A stretch of DNA of 64,000 nucleotides from positions 124,001 through 188,000 of the forward strand of contig NZ_JACHLJ010000001.1 of the NCBI RefSeq assembly GCF_014204545.1, in the 5' to 3' direction. The notes under the pieces were generated by a model, which was given only the letters and a program-made list of their open reading frames with translations, ran no database searches and was not told the origin of the DNA. Shown here in pieces: positions 16,620 through 25,771 of the stretch (the stretch's first letter is position 1; every line of letters starts with the position of its first letter). Source of the DNA: Brevundimonas vesicularis (GTDB lineage Bacteria; Pseudomonadota; Alphaproteobacteria; Caulobacterales; Caulobacteraceae). Both the position numbers and the translations under genes were made by a program.

Positions 16620-17588
16620 TTAGAGGCGACCGCCGGCGGGCGCCGCAGCAGCGGCAGGCGCTGTTGTCAGCTTGCAGCCCCCGCCGATCCGCTGGGCGGT
16701 GGCGCAAGGGTAGATTTGCTGAACCGCGTTTTCGGCATTCACGCGCGCGATGACGCCATCGGCCCCTTCACACTTGGCTTCATAGAACATGCCGTTTGCG
16801 TTCTGCCCCATCAGACGGGCTTCGACGACGTTGCAGGATGCGGCTTCCGAGCCAGCGAGGAGCGTTTTCATGAAGGTGGCGTTTTCGGCCGTGGTCGTGA
16901 ATTCGCAGGCGCCGTTCTCGGCCAGGACTTGAAGGCACGGCGTCTTGCTCCAAACGCCGGCGTCTTGCCTGATCCAGAAGCCCGGACCGTCGGAGCACCC
17001 GATTTCGTAGACGACAACACCGCCGTTTGACTGTCCCAGCACCTTTGTCTGATCGACCGCACAAGGAACGCCGGCCTGTTGGGCGTATTCGCGCAGGAAC
17101 TTGTCGGTGTCGGTGTTGGCGGCGATCGTGCATTGCAAGCCGACATCGGCGGCGGGATCGCGTTCACGTACCACGCGCGCCGAATAGGCGAGTGCGATGC
17201 AGCTGGTCGCGGACGGCGGCGTCTTGGATTCAAGGATGAACCCAGGACCCGTAGCGCAGGCGACTTCATACACTGACGTCTTGTCGGCGGTTTGGCCAAG
17301 CAGTTTGGCTTCGCTGACCTGACAGTTGGTGCTGGCCAGGGTGGCTTGTTGCTGCGCGGCCGCCAGAATCTCTTCCGCCGTGGGCGGTGCGGGCTGACGC
17401 TCGCGTCGCGGTTGGTTGTTGCTTGGGCGTTGAACACGCGACGGTGTCACTCGTTCGCTGGGGGCTTCGATCCCATTTCGAGATCCTGCAGGCCCATACC
17501 CCGATGAGGGCGTCGTTTGAGCAAAGGCAGATACGGAAATCGCGCTGAAAACGAGCGCTGTCGCTGCGGCGAATATTCGAGCTTTCAT
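16620..17588 (-). CDS. Secreted protein with three tandem Cys-containing repeats
   Basis: A 322-residue exported protein: signal peptide MKARIFAAATALVFSAISVS cut near AFAQ, a Pro/Arg-rich linker, then three repeats of about 75-85 residues. Each repeat has a Cys, a (K/R)(L/V)(L/M)GQ core, a (Y/F)E(V/I/A)xC segment and a later Cys: CQVSEAKLLGQ, CAVDQTKVLGQ and CNVVEARLMGQ. Paired cysteines suggest disulfide-bonded periplasmic domains. The ATG was chosen over a GTG seven codons upstream because it starts the signal peptide. Function unknown; it has its own terminator and is divergent from the MBL gene. Confidence 0.75.
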   Translation of the reverse strand: MKARIFAAATALVFSAISVSAFAQTTPSSGYGPAGSRNGIEAPSERVTPSRVQRPSNNQPRRERQPAPPTAEEILAAAQQQATLASTNCQVSEAKLLGQTADKTSVYEVACATGPGFILESKTPPSATSCIALAYSARVVRERDPAADVGLQCTIAANTDTDKFLREYAQQAGVPCAVDQTKVLGQSNGGVVVYEIGCSDGPGFWIRQDAGVWSKTPCLQVLAENGACEFTTTAENATFMKTLLAGSEAASCNVVEARLMGQNANGMFYEAKCEGADGVIARVNAENAVQQIYPCATAQRIGGGCKLTTAPAAAAAPAGGRL

Positions 17589-17709
17589 ATCGACACCCAG
17601 ATTTGTCACTACCGACTACGTGACGGCGTATTCACACGCGGTCAAGGCGAGTGTGGACGACGACCGAGGACACGGGCTAAGTATCTGCGCGTTTCGATTG
17701 GAGACTGAC

Positions 17710-18795
17710 TTGGCTGATGGGACGGCACCGACGACGGCCGTGAAGGATGGGCGGGGGCTGACCTATCCGTTCGACGCCGTGCCCAGCGCGGGCGAGGCGA
17801 CCGAGGTCGCGTCCGGCGTGCTGTGGCTGCGGTTCGCCCTGCCGTTTCAGCTGGACCATGTGAATGTCTATGCGATCCGGGACGGCGACGGCTGGGTCGT
17901 CGTCGATACGGGTTTGAAGACATCGGCGACCATCAGCGCATGGGAGACGGTGCTGCATGGCGCGTTGGGCGGTCGTCCGGTGACGCGGCTGATCTGCACC
18001 CATATGCATCCCGATCATATCGGCTTGGCGGGCTGGCTTTGTGAGCGGTCGGGCGCGCCGCTGCTGATGTCGCGACTGGAGTATGTGACCGCGCGGATGC
18101 TGATAGCGGAGGAGGCGGGCGACGCGCCTGCGGACGGCGAACGCTACTACCGCGCCGCAGGCTGGAGCGATGAGCAGATCGCGCGCTGGCGGGCCGACTA
18201 CGGCGGGTTCGGCAAGGGCATGGAAACGATGCCGCGCAGCTATCTGCGACTGTCCGACGGCGACAGCCTTCAGATCGACGGCGACGACTGGAGTGTGGTC
18301 GTCGGGTCGGGCCATAGCCCGGAGCACGTCTGCCTGTGGCGGCGGTCGGACGACGTCTTCATCGCCGGGGATCAGATCCTGCCGCGCATTTCGTCCAATG
18401 TTTCGGTCTGGCCGACGGAGCCCCAAGCCGATCCGCTGGGCGACTGGATGGACTCGCTGGACAGGCTGAGGGCGCTGTTGCCGGAGGGCGCATTCGTCCT
18501 GCCGGCGCATGGCGAGCCTTTCTACGGCGTCCACGCACGGCTCGACGCGCTGAAGCGGGGGCACGAGGTCGCGCTGAAACGGCTTGAGCGGACGTTGCGT
18601 CAACCGTCTAGGGTGATCGACGGCTTCTCCGCCGTCTTCGGTCGAGTGGTCGGGGACAGGGTGCTGGGTATGGCCACAGGCGAGGCTCAGGCGCACCTGA
18701 ACTATCTGGAAAGACGCGGCCGCGCGGCGCGGACGCGAGACGAGTGCGGCGTCGACTGGTGGAGCGCCGTCGCACAGGATGAGGAAACGACGTGA
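17710..18795 (+). CDS. Metallo-beta-lactamase-fold hydrolase
   Basis: A 361-residue MBL-superfamily enzyme. The zinc motif THMHPDHIG is near residue 98, later ligands are in GSGHSPEH, FIAGDQIL and LPAHGEPF, and a C-terminal winged region follows, as in LACTB2-like or MBL-fold thioesterase/glyoxalase-type hydrolases. The start is a TTG with GGAG six bases upstream; longer frames lack a ribosome site. The next gene (enoyl-CoA hydratase) starts in a GTGA overlap, so the two are translationally coupled and may act on the same acyl substrate; substrate unknown. Confidence 0.88.
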   Translation: MADGTAPTTAVKDGRGLTYPFDAVPSAGEATEVASGVLWLRFALPFQLDHVNVYAIRDGDGWVVVDTGLKTSATISAWETVLHGALGGRPVTRLICTHMHPDHIGLAGWLCERSGAPLLMSRLEYVTARMLIAEEAGDAPADGERYYRAAGWSDEQIARWRADYGGFGKGMETMPRSYLRLSDGDSLQIDGDDWSVVVGSGHSPEHVCLWRRSDDVFIAGDQILPRISSNVSVWPTEPQADPLGDWMDSLDRLRALLPEGAFVLPAHGEPFYGVHARLDALKRGHEVALKRLERTLRQPSRVIDGFSAVFGRVVGDRVLGMATGEAQAHLNYLERRGRAARTRDECGVDWWSAVAQDEETT

Positions 18796-19565
18796 GCGAA
18801 CATATCCGAAGCGAAATGGTCGACGGCGTCCTGACCGTCACCCTGGACCGGGCCGACAAGAAGAACGCCATCACCCAGGCCATGTATTCGGCCCTGGCCG
18901 AGGCGACGGAGCGGGCGCGCACCGACGATGCGGTGCGGGTGCTGCTGCTGCGCGCGGAGGGCGACAGCTTCTCGGCCGGCAATGACATCCAAGACTTCAT
19001 CGCACTGGGCTCGCAAGGGGCGGGGCCGGGCGACATGCCTGTGTTTCGTTTCCTGAAGGCGCTGGCGGACCTGGACAAGCCAGCTGTGGCGGCGGTGAAG
19101 GGGCGGGCGGTCGGGATCGGTCTGACCATGCTGCTGCACTGCGATCTGGTGGTGGTCGCCGAGGACGCGTTGCTGTCGGTGCCCTTCGTCAATCTGGCCC
19201 TGGCGCCGGAGGCGGCGTCCAGCCTGCTGTTGCCGGCCGTGATCGGTCATCAGCGGGCCTTCGAACTGTTTGCGCTGGGCGAGCCGCTGGATGGCCGGAC
19301 GGCCTTGGCCTGGGGGATCGCCAATCGCGCGGTCCCGGCCGATCAGGTCGAGGCGACGGCGGCGGAGCTGGCGGCCAAGGTGGCGGCCCGTGCGCCCAAC
19401 TCCATCCGCAAGACCAAACGGCTGATGCGTGACGCCGAAGGCATTTGGGCGCTGATGCAGCGCGAGGGCGAAGCCTTCGGTTCGCAGATGAAGAGCCCCG
19501 AAGCGATGGAGGCCTTCATGGCGTTTACGCAGAAGCGGGCGCCGGACTTTTCGAAGGCGGGTTAA
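18792..19565 (+). CDS. Enoyl-CoA hydratase/isomerase family protein
   Basis: A 257-residue crotonase-fold enzyme. VTLDRADKKNAITQAMYSAL opens the domain; the oxyanion-hole segments are SFSAGNDIQDF (about 57-67) and KGRAVGIGLTML (about 97-108); the acidic catalytic position is in LALAPEAASSLLLP. These PEAASS-type enzymes often act as enoyl-CoA isomerases or hydratases in fatty-acid breakdown. GTG start overlapping the upstream stop. Normal length; exact substrate cannot be read. Confidence 0.92.
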   Translation: MSEHIRSEMVDGVLTVTLDRADKKNAITQAMYSALAEATERARTDDAVRVLLLRAEGDSFSAGNDIQDFIALGSQGAGPGDMPVFRFLKALADLDKPAVAAVKGRAVGIGLTMLLHCDLVVVAEDALLSVPFVNLALAPEAASSLLLPAVIGHQRAFELFALGEPLDGRTALAWGIANRAVPADQVEATAAELAAKVAARAPNSIRKTKRLMRDAEGIWALMQREGEAFGSQMKSPEAMEAFMAFTQKRAPDFSKAG

Positions 19566-19625
19566 GCGGTCGTCACAAGGCCTTGCCTTGATTTGGCGCA
19601 GCTTTGCTTCTAGGTGCGCGCGCCG

Positions 19626-20120
19626 ATGACGCACGCCCTTTCCATATCTCCGGCCGTAAGCCGTATCGAAGGCGAGACCCCGGCCGACGCCGACGGCGTG
19701 GAGGCTCTGGTTATGGCCGCCTTCGGGCCGGGACGGTTCGCCAAGACCGCCGAGCGCCTGCGTGAAGGTTCGCAGCCAAGTGCGGGCTTTGTCGTGAAGC
19801 GCGACGGGGAAGTGGTGGGCTCGGTACGACTGTGGCCGGTCGTGGTTGGAGACACCTCGGCGCTGTTTTTGGGACCGATCGCCGTGCACGCCGGCCGCCG
19901 AAGCGACGGTCTGGGCGCCGAACTGGTTCAGGCGTGCGTGGATCAGGCACGGGCGCTGGACGTTGGCGGCGTGCTGTTGGTTGGGGATGCGGCCTATTTC
20001 GAGCGGTTCGGATTCGCCCCTGCGCCTGAGGCGATCCTGCCCGGACCTGTGGATCGTCGCCGTGTTCTGTGGCTGGCGACCGGGGTGGATCAGGTTTCGG
20101 GTTCGGTTCGCATCGGCTGA
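19626..20120 (+). CDS. GNAT family N-acetyltransferase (YhbS-like)
   Basis: A 164-residue GNAT protein. Motifs: EGETPADADGVEALVMAAF start, GEVVGSVRLWPV beta strands, and the acetyl-CoA P-loop region LFLGPIAVHAGRRSDGLGAELVQACVDQAR (split here: the core is R-x-x-G-x-G/A at RRSDGLG). GVLLVGDAAYFERFGF is the YhbS-type C-terminal signature. Substrate unknown. Start placed at ATG 19626; a GTG four codons earlier is possible. Confidence 0.85.
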   Translation: MTHALSISPAVSRIEGETPADADGVEALVMAAFGPGRFAKTAERLREGSQPSAGFVVKRDGEVVGSVRLWPVVVGDTSALFLGPIAVHAGRRSDGLGAELVQACVDQARALDVGGVLLVGDAAYFERFGFAPAPEAILPGPVDRRRVLWLATGVDQVSGSVRIG

Positions 20121-20158
20121 CCCTTTCCCGCACGGTTCGCGGGGCCTAAGTCAGATGG

Positions 20159-20707
20159 ATGGATAATCCCAGGTCAGGACTGAACGCCGTCGCCGAGGCG
20201 GCCAAACAGGCGCCCGGCAAGGGGCTGCCGCCGGTCCATCTGTGGCATCCCGAGCATTGCGGCGACATCGATATCGTTATCCGGGCGGACGGCGTCTGGA
20301 TGCACGAAGGCTCGCCGATTGGCCGCAACGAATTGGTGCGGCTGTTCTCAACCGTGCTGAGGAAGGACTCGGACGGCTATCACCTGGTCACGCCGGTCGA
20401 AAAGCTGAAGATCAGCGTCGAGGATTTGCCGTTCCGGGCTGTCGCGATGCGGCGGGAGGGCGGCGACGCCCTGATTTTCACCACCGATGTCGGTGATGAG
20501 GTGAGGGCCAGCGAAGCCGATCCTATCGTCGTTGAAACCGATGCGACGACGGGCGAGCCGGCGCCGCGCATCCATGTGCGCCGCGATCTGTGGGCGCGCA
20601 TCGCGCGGTCGGTCTTCTATGAAATGGTCGAAATGGCTCAAGAGGTCGACGGACGCCTGGTCGTTCGGTCGGGCGGCCAGGTCTTCTCGCTGGGCGCGGT
20701 GACGTGA
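20159..20707 (+). CDS. DUF1285 family protein
   Basis: A 182-residue protein with the DUF1285 pattern: PVHLWHPEHCGDIDIVIRAD, GSPIGRNELVRLFSTVLRKD and HLVTPVEKLKI. It heads a coupled operon DUF1285-Nudix-cca that is conserved in order in many Alphaproteobacteria, where the family stays uncharacterised. Cytosolic; the next gene begins in a GTGA overlap. Confidence 0.85.
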   Translation: MDNPRSGLNAVAEAAKQAPGKGLPPVHLWHPEHCGDIDIVIRADGVWMHEGSPIGRNELVRLFSTVLRKDSDGYHLVTPVEKLKISVEDLPFRAVAMRREGGDALIFTTDVGDEVRASEADPIVVETDATTGEPAPRIHVRRDLWARIARSVFYEMVEMAQEVDGRLVVRSGGQVFSLGAVT

Positions 20708-21366
20708 GCCTGGAGACCTTGAAAACCCGGCTAGTCGATCGGTTGGCGCCGATCGAGACGTGGCGGCCTGAACTGGTTGCGGCGCGGTCCGACTTCGACC
20801 TGAACCCGCAAGCGACACGGACGGCCAAGGAACTTCGGCCGGCGGCGGTGCTGATCCCCATCGTGGCGCGGCCTGAAGGGGCGACGGTGCTGCTGACGCG
20901 GCGCGCGGACACCCTGGCGCGGCACACGGGGCAGATCGCCTTCCCGGGCGGGCGGCTGGACCCCGGCGAGACCGCAGTTCAGGCGGCGCTGCGCGAGGCG
21001 GACGAGGAGGTGGCGCTGGACCCTGCCGCGGTCGAGGTGCTGGGCCTGTCGGACGCCTATGAGACGGGGACCGGCTTTCTGGTGACGCCGGTGATCGGCT
21101 GGCTGGGCGAGGCTCCGGTTACGACGCCGTCGCCAGACGAGGTCGCCGAGGTGTTCGAGACGCCGTGGGACTTTCTGATGGACGCCGCCAATCATCGTCG
21201 AGACTTCTACGACATGGACGAGGGGCTGCGACGCTGGTTCTGGGCCATGCCCTGGGGCGAGCGCTACATCTGGGGCGTGACGGCGGGGATCCTGAAGGCT
21301 CTCCACGTCAGACTGTACGGGGACGAGGCTGCGCCAGAAGCGGCGGCCGACGAGGACGCGGCATGA
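20704..21366 (+). CDS. Nudix hydrolase (CoA pyrophosphatase type)
   Basis: A 220-residue Nudix enzyme. The Nudix box is GGRLDPGETAVQAALREA then DEEVAL, with the catalytic Glu residues intact, and the NUDT7/8-type CoA motif region LTRRADTLARHTGQIAFPGG precedes it. It likely hydrolyses CoA-type or nucleotide diphosphate derivatives in the cytosol. GTG start overlaps the DUF1285 stop and its stop overlaps the cca ATG; a C-terminal acidic Ala-rich tail is not part of the domain. Confidence 0.92.
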   Translation: MSLETLKTRLVDRLAPIETWRPELVAARSDFDLNPQATRTAKELRPAAVLIPIVARPEGATVLLTRRADTLARHTGQIAFPGGRLDPGETAVQAALREADEEVALDPAAVEVLGLSDAYETGTGFLVTPVIGWLGEAPVTTPSPDEVAEVFETPWDFLMDAANHRRDFYDMDEGLRRWFWAMPWGERYIWGVTAGILKALHVRLYGDEAAPEAAADEDAA

Positions 21367-22577
21367 GCGTCTCTGTGAAGGGACAGCCTTGGCTGGAAAG
21401 CCAGGCGACGCGCGCGGTGATGCGGGCGCTGGAAGCGGCGGGCGGTGTGGGCTGCGCGCGGTTCGTGGGCGGCTGCGTGAGGAATAGTCTGTTGGGCCAG
21501 CCGGTCGACGACATCGACATCGCCACGCGCCTGCGGCCCGAACAGACCATCACGGCGCTGAAGGCGGCAGGGCTGAAGGCCGTGCCGACGGGCGTCGAGC
21601 ACGGAACGGTGACGGGCGTGTCGGAGCGGCGTCCCTATGAGATCACGACCCTGCGTCGCGATGTGGAGACGGACGGGCGCCGCGCGGTGGTCGCCTTCAC
21701 CGAGGACTGGGCCGAGGACGCGGCGCGCCGGGATTTCCGGCTGAACGCGCTTTACGCCGATGCGGCAGGGACGGTGTTCGATCCGACCGGCGGCGGGTTG
21801 GAGGATGCGGCGGCGGGACGCATCGTTTTTGTCGGCGAGGCGGAGACGCGCATCCGCGAGGACTACCTACGCATCCTGCGCTTCTTCCGGTTCTACGCCT
21901 GGTACGGGCGGGGAGAGCCGGACGCGGTCGGGCTGGCGGCGTGCGCGGCGCTCAAGGGCGGCATGGCGCAGCTGTCGGCCGAGCGGGTGTCCAAGGAGGT
22001 GTTGAAACTGCTGGCGGCGCCTGACCCGCGTGCGGCGGTGCGGGCGATGGCCGAGACCGGCGTGCTGGCCCAGGTGCTGCCGCAAGCGCAGCCGCTGGCG
22101 CAGTTCGAGGCGATGTGTGAGCTGGCCGACGATCCGGTGATGCGGTTGTCGGCCTTGCTGCCCCCAGATGCTGCGGGCGTGACGGAGATCGCGGGTGGTC
22201 TGAGATTGTCGAACGCAGTGCGAGATCGGTTGGCGGCGGCGGTGGCGGACGGTCCTGCCGTTTCGCCGACGATGAGCGACGCCGAGGCGCGGGCGGCGAT
22301 CTACAGGTCGGGACGCAGGGCGTTCGAAGATCGGCTGATGCGGGCTGAAGCGGTCGGCGGGGGCGATGGCGCGCGGCTGCGGGCGCTGACCGCCGATTGG
22401 ACCCCGCCCAAGATGCCGGTCGGAGGGCGAGATCTGGCGCGTCTGGGCCTGGCGCCAGGGCCGGAGACGGGACGGGTGTTGAAGGCGTTCGAGGACGGTT
22501 GGGTCGCAGACGATTTCCCTGCCCAGGGTCATGACGCGCGGCTGAGGGCGCTTATCGCGGCGAACGGGCGCGGGTGA
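21363..22577 (+). CDS. cca: CCA tRNA nucleotidyltransferase
   Basis: A 404-residue class II nucleotidyltransferase that adds or repairs the CCA end of tRNA. The polymerase head is FVGGCVRNSLLG (about 34-45) and DDIDIAT with the metal-binding acids (about 50-56); RRDFRLNALYAD (about 121-132) and the EDYLRILRFFRFYAWY region (about 165-180) follow. ATG overlaps the Nudix stop. The 3' end overlaps the convergent EEP gene by 26 bases. Confidence 0.95.
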   Translation: MSVSVKGQPWLESQATRAVMRALEAAGGVGCARFVGGCVRNSLLGQPVDDIDIATRLRPEQTITALKAAGLKAVPTGVEHGTVTGVSERRPYEITTLRRDVETDGRRAVVAFTEDWAEDAARRDFRLNALYADAAGTVFDPTGGGLEDAAAGRIVFVGEAETRIREDYLRILRFFRFYAWYGRGEPDAVGLAACAALKGGMAQLSAERVSKEVLKLLAAPDPRAAVRAMAETGVLAQVLPQAQPLAQFEAMCELADDPVMRLSALLPPDAAGVTEIAGGLRLSNAVRDRLAAAVADGPAVSPTMSDAEARAAIYRSGRRAFEDRLMRAEAVGGGDGARLRALTADWTPPKMPVGGRDLARLGLAPGPETGRVLKAFEDGWVADDFPAQGHDARLRALIAANGRG

Positions 22578-23508
22578 ACTCGGTGATGACGGGGCGGTGG
22601 TCGGATCCCGTCGGCTCGCCCAGGCGGCGCGTGAGCAAGGCCAGATCCGGCGAGCGATAGACCTGATCGATGGTGATGCCGGCGAAGGCGGGGATCTGGC
22701 TGGGCCAGGTGCCGGGCCAGCCGGGCGCAGGAATCAGGCCCAGGTCGGACTGGATTTGTTTGCCGATGCGGGCGCTGGAGACGCTGTTGAAATCTCCGGC
22801 GGCGATGACGGGATGCTCTGGCGCGGCCTTCATCCGCTCTGCCAAGGTCGTGACCTGGCTGATCTGGCCCCACTGATACTGATAGGGCCAGGGCCGGGTC
22901 AGGTGGACGCCGAAGACGTTGATCGGGCCGATGGGCGTCTGAACCGTCGCGCCAACGGCGCTGAGGCCGTCGGGACGTTCGGCCAGGCGTTGCAGGATCG
23001 GATAGCGCGAGGCGATGATCGAGCGCGCGTGGTCGCCGGCGCGCGCCTGGCCGATCAGAACGCGATGGGGATAGTCCGGCAGCAACTGGTCCAGCCGCGA
23101 CGCCGGGGTCTGCCCCAACTCGACCAGCACCAGGATGTCGGCGTCGGCGGCCGCGATGGACCGGCGCATGGCTGCGACATCAGTGTTGAACACATACAGA
23201 TTGGCCGAATAGACCCGTACGATCGGCTGGTCGGGAACCGGCGCGCCCTTCGTCGGTGTCCATTGCGGCCAGACCGACAGGGCCAGCACCACGCACGCCA
23301 GTCCACCGACGATCGAGGCCGGCCATAGGCGAAAGAGCAGACAGACCACGGTCACGCCGACGGCCGCCAGCAGCATCGGCGACGTGAACTGGGCCAGGAT
23401 GTCGACCCAGCGATGGCCGATCCCGCTGAGGGCCGCCACGCCGAACGCCGCCAGCCCCAGCAACAGTGCGCTTGCCGTCACATTCGCCGCCAGCTTGATC
23501 AGGGTCAT
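22552..23508 (-). CDS. Membrane endonuclease/exonuclease/phosphatase family protein
   Basis: A 318-residue protein: three hydrophobic helices in the first 95 residues (for example ASALLLGLAAFGVAALSGI), then an EEP domain facing the outside of the inner membrane. EEP landmarks are VYSANLYVFN, ILVLVELGQTP, VFGVHLTRPWP, AAGDFNSVS and the final GSDHRPVITEF with the catalytic His. Substrate (phospholipid, phosphate ester or DNA) unknown. The start ATG at 23508 was chosen because upstream frame lies in the DUF4112 gene. Confidence 0.85.
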   Translation of the reverse strand: MTLIKLAANVTASALLLGLAAFGVAALSGIGHRWVDILAQFTSPMLLAAVGVTVVCLLFRLWPASIVGGLACVVLALSVWPQWTPTKGAPVPDQPIVRVYSANLYVFNTDVAAMRRSIAAADADILVLVELGQTPASRLDQLLPDYPHRVLIGQARAGDHARSIIASRYPILQRLAERPDGLSAVGATVQTPIGPINVFGVHLTRPWPYQYQWGQISQVTTLAERMKAAPEHPVIAAGDFNSVSSARIGKQIQSDLGLIPAPGWPGTWPSQIPAFAGITIDQVYRSPDLALLTRRLGEPTGSDHRPVITEFTRARSPR

Positions 23509-23577
23509 CGAAGACGTATCTCTCGGATTGAACGCGAAGCGTCGCGCCGCGTTAAGGCGACGCTTTGGAGGGCGAAA

Positions 23578-24039
23578 ATGGCCAGACGGTCGATCCGGGA
23601 TATCGAGAACATCTGGTCCAATGTCGAGGGCGTAAAGAAGCTGTCCGACCGCGTGATCGGCATCGGGCCGTTCGGTCTGGGGCTGGACGCCATGCTGACT
23701 TGGGTGCCGGTGGTCGGCACGGTCTATACGGTCGGAACCGGCGGCTGGCTGATGCTGCAGGCCGTGCGGGCCAAGGCGACGCCGGCGACACTGGCGCGGA
23801 TGGGGGCCTATATGGCCATCGACACGGCGACCGGCACGGTGCCCCTCGCGGGCGACATCATGGACACCTTTTTCCCCGGCCAACTGATGGCGGCGCGGGC
23901 GCTGCAGAAGCACATCGAAAGCACCCACTGGGTCGAGGACACCGAGGCCAATGCGCGCGCCAGCGGCGACCACGAGATGCACGAGGCGCGGGTGCAAAAC
24001 GACCAGACGCTGAAGCGGATCGTCTATCTGCACGATTGA
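23578..24039 (+). CDS. DUF4112 family membrane protein
   Basis: A 153-residue protein with the DUF4112 layout: GIGPFGLGLDAMLTWVPVVG (about 29-48), hydrophobic YTVGTGGWLMLQAV, then MAIDTATGTVPLAGDIMDTFF (split: the core is GDIMD). GGAGGG at 23567-23572 precedes the ATG and fixes the start. Probable inner-membrane protein, function unknown. It is divergent from the EEP gene with 69 bases between. Confidence 0.88.
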   Translation: MARRSIRDIENIWSNVEGVKKLSDRVIGIGPFGLGLDAMLTWVPVVGTVYTVGTGGWLMLQAVRAKATPATLARMGAYMAIDTATGTVPLAGDIMDTFFPGQLMAARALQKHIESTHWVEDTEANARASGDHEMHEARVQNDQTLKRIVYLHD

Positions 24040-24182
24040 GATGCGCTGGCTGAGGCGGCCTAGCCATCGTTTTCTCCGCAACGAATCTGCCTGAAATCAA
24101 GGACCTGATCCAAATGACCGCCCGTCTTCCGGCCTGAGGAAGGGCTGCGCCCAGACTGATCTCCACGACAACGGAGAGAAGA

Positions 24183-25619
24183 ATGAGCGACGATTTCAGC
24201 GCGCGTCTAAACCTGCCCTATCTGGCGGCGGGGCAGATGCAGAAGCATGTGACCCTGAATACGGCCCTGACTCGGCTGGACGCCCTGTTGCAGACGGCGG
24301 TGGTCAGTCGCACGACGGTCATCCAGCCGGCCGATGCGTCGGATGGCGATCTCTATATCCTGCCGCAAGAGGCCGAAGGCGCAGCCTGGGCCGGGCGGGC
24401 GGCCGGCGCCCTGATGCGGTTCGAGCGCGGCGGCTGGACCGTCGTGACGACGCCGGACGGCATGATCGCCGGCGTCCTGGATGAAGGCGTCGTGGTGGTG
24501 CGGGCCGATGAGGGCTGGATCACGCTGGGGCAGCGACTGGGCGAGGTGCAGGGCCTAACGCGGCTGGGTCTCGGGACGACCGCCGACGACGCCAATCCCC
24601 TGGCGGCCAAGATCAACGCCGCCCTGTTCACGGCGCGCGGCGAGGAGGAAGGTGGCGACGGCGACCTGCGCCTGACGCTGAACAAGACGACGGCGAGCGA
24701 TGTCCTGTCGCTGCTGTTTGAGAGCGGCTACGCCGCCCGCGCAGAGCTGGGTCTGATCGGCGACGACGACCTGAGCCTCAAGGCCTGCGATGACGCCGGA
24801 ACATGGCGAGCAGTGTGGCGCGTGGATCGCGGGACGGGGCGCATCGCCTTCGATCAGGGGGCTGTCCGGCACGAAACGACGCTGTTCACCAGCGATGACG
24901 ACTATGCCCTGCCGGCTTGGGCGCGCTGGGTGGAGGCGACGTGCGTGGGCGGCGGAGGCGGCGGGGGCGCAGGATTGGCGGGTCCGGCTGGTGCGTCGCG
25001 TATTGGCGGCGGCGGAGGCGGCGCCGGTGGACTGAGCTTCGGGCGATGGTCGGCTGAAGATCTGGACGGCGTCCTGACGATCACGGTCGGCGCCGGCGGG
25101 ATCGGCGGCGTTTCTGGCGGCGATAGTGAGGTCGCGACGGGTGACACGGTCCTGTTGCGCGCGACGGGCGGGACCGCAGGCGGCTCAGGCGCCGGTGGGG
25201 CAGGCGGGATCGGCCTGCGCCTCGCCAATCCCGGCGGCAGCTCTTCGACAACCGCGACGGCGGCGACGGGCGCAGAAACCCTTTGCTCGGACGGCCCGGG
25301 CGGCGGCGGGGCAGGGGGCGGTCTGAGCGCGGCCGGTGTCGCCTATGCCGGAGGCGCGGGCGGCGTGGGCGGCTGGTCGGGCCTTCGCGCGGCCGGCGGC
25401 GTCGCGGGCGCTGCGGGACAGGCCTCGCCCAAGCCGCTCTTGTCGATCGTCGGCGGCGGCGGCGGGGGTGGCGATGCGTCAGGGAGTGGAGCCGGTTCCC
25501 CCGGCGCCCCCGGCGCCCTGTTCGGGGCCGGGGGCGGGGGAGGCGGCGCGGGCCTAAGCGTCGGCGGCCAGGGCGGCTCGGGCGCTTCGGGCGCGGTTCT
25601 AATCACGGTCGTCGGATGA
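24183..25619 (+). CDS. DUF2793 tail-fibre-like protein with glycine-rich C-terminus
   Basis: A 478-residue protein. Residues about 5-110 carry DUF2793 (LNLPYLAAGQMQKHVTLN, SDGDLYILP, GWITLGQRL), a domain found at the receptor-binding tips of phage and gene-transfer-agent tails. The middle (about 110-255) is a linker/beta region. Residues about 255-478 are extremely glycine-rich (GGGGGGGAGLAG-type runs), as in collagen-like or polyglycine-II sandwich fibre tips. Ribosome site GGAGAGAAG lies just before the ATG. It leads a coupled cassette with lysis genes, so particle adsorption is the likely job. Confidence 0.85.
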   Translation: MSDDFSARLNLPYLAAGQMQKHVTLNTALTRLDALLQTAVVSRTTVIQPADASDGDLYILPQEAEGAAWAGRAAGALMRFERGGWTVVTTPDGMIAGVLDEGVVVVRADEGWITLGQRLGEVQGLTRLGLGTTADDANPLAAKINAALFTARGEEEGGDGDLRLTLNKTTASDVLSLLFESGYAARAELGLIGDDDLSLKACDDAGTWRAVWRVDRGTGRIAFDQGAVRHETTLFTSDDDYALPAWARWVEATCVGGGGGGGAGLAGPAGASRIGGGGGGAGGLSFGRWSAEDLDGVLTITVGAGGIGGVSGGDSEVATGDTVLLRATGGTAGGSGAGGAGGIGLRLANPGGSSSTTATAATGAETLCSDGPGGGGAGGGLSAAGVAYAGGAGGVGGWSGLRAAGGVAGAAGQASPKPLLSIVGGGGGGGDASGSGAGSPGAPGALFGAGGGGGGAGLSVGGQGGSGASGAVLITVVG

Positions 25620-25771
25620 GCCGGCGCGCACATCCGGCTGAGCCAGTCGAGGTGCTGGAGGCCGAGGCGTGGGAAGCGCCCGACAGCCTCAGCGACGGGG
25701 AATGGCGCGCCCAGTCCGGCTGGGACGGCCGCTGCGCCGTCGAAACCTATGACGAGGAGGACGAACGATGA
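25616..25771 (+). CDS. Small acidic hypothetical protein (51 aa)
   Basis: ATGA overlaps on both sides, so it is very probably translated between the DUF2793 and holin-like genes. The 51-residue product starts MSRRAHPAEPVEVLEAEAW and is Glu/Asp- and Trp-rich with no membrane segment. No family recognised; a chaperone or regulator of the cassette is possible but not shown. Confidence 0.55.
   Translation: MSRRAHPAEPVEVLEAEAWEAPDSLSDGEWRAQSGWDGRCAVETYDEEDER

Noticed and set aside
24940..25610. GGC/GGCGGC repeats that look like a DNA repeat array
   Set aside because: They are codons of the glycine-rich tail of the DUF2793 protein, not a separate element; no CRISPR-like spacing.
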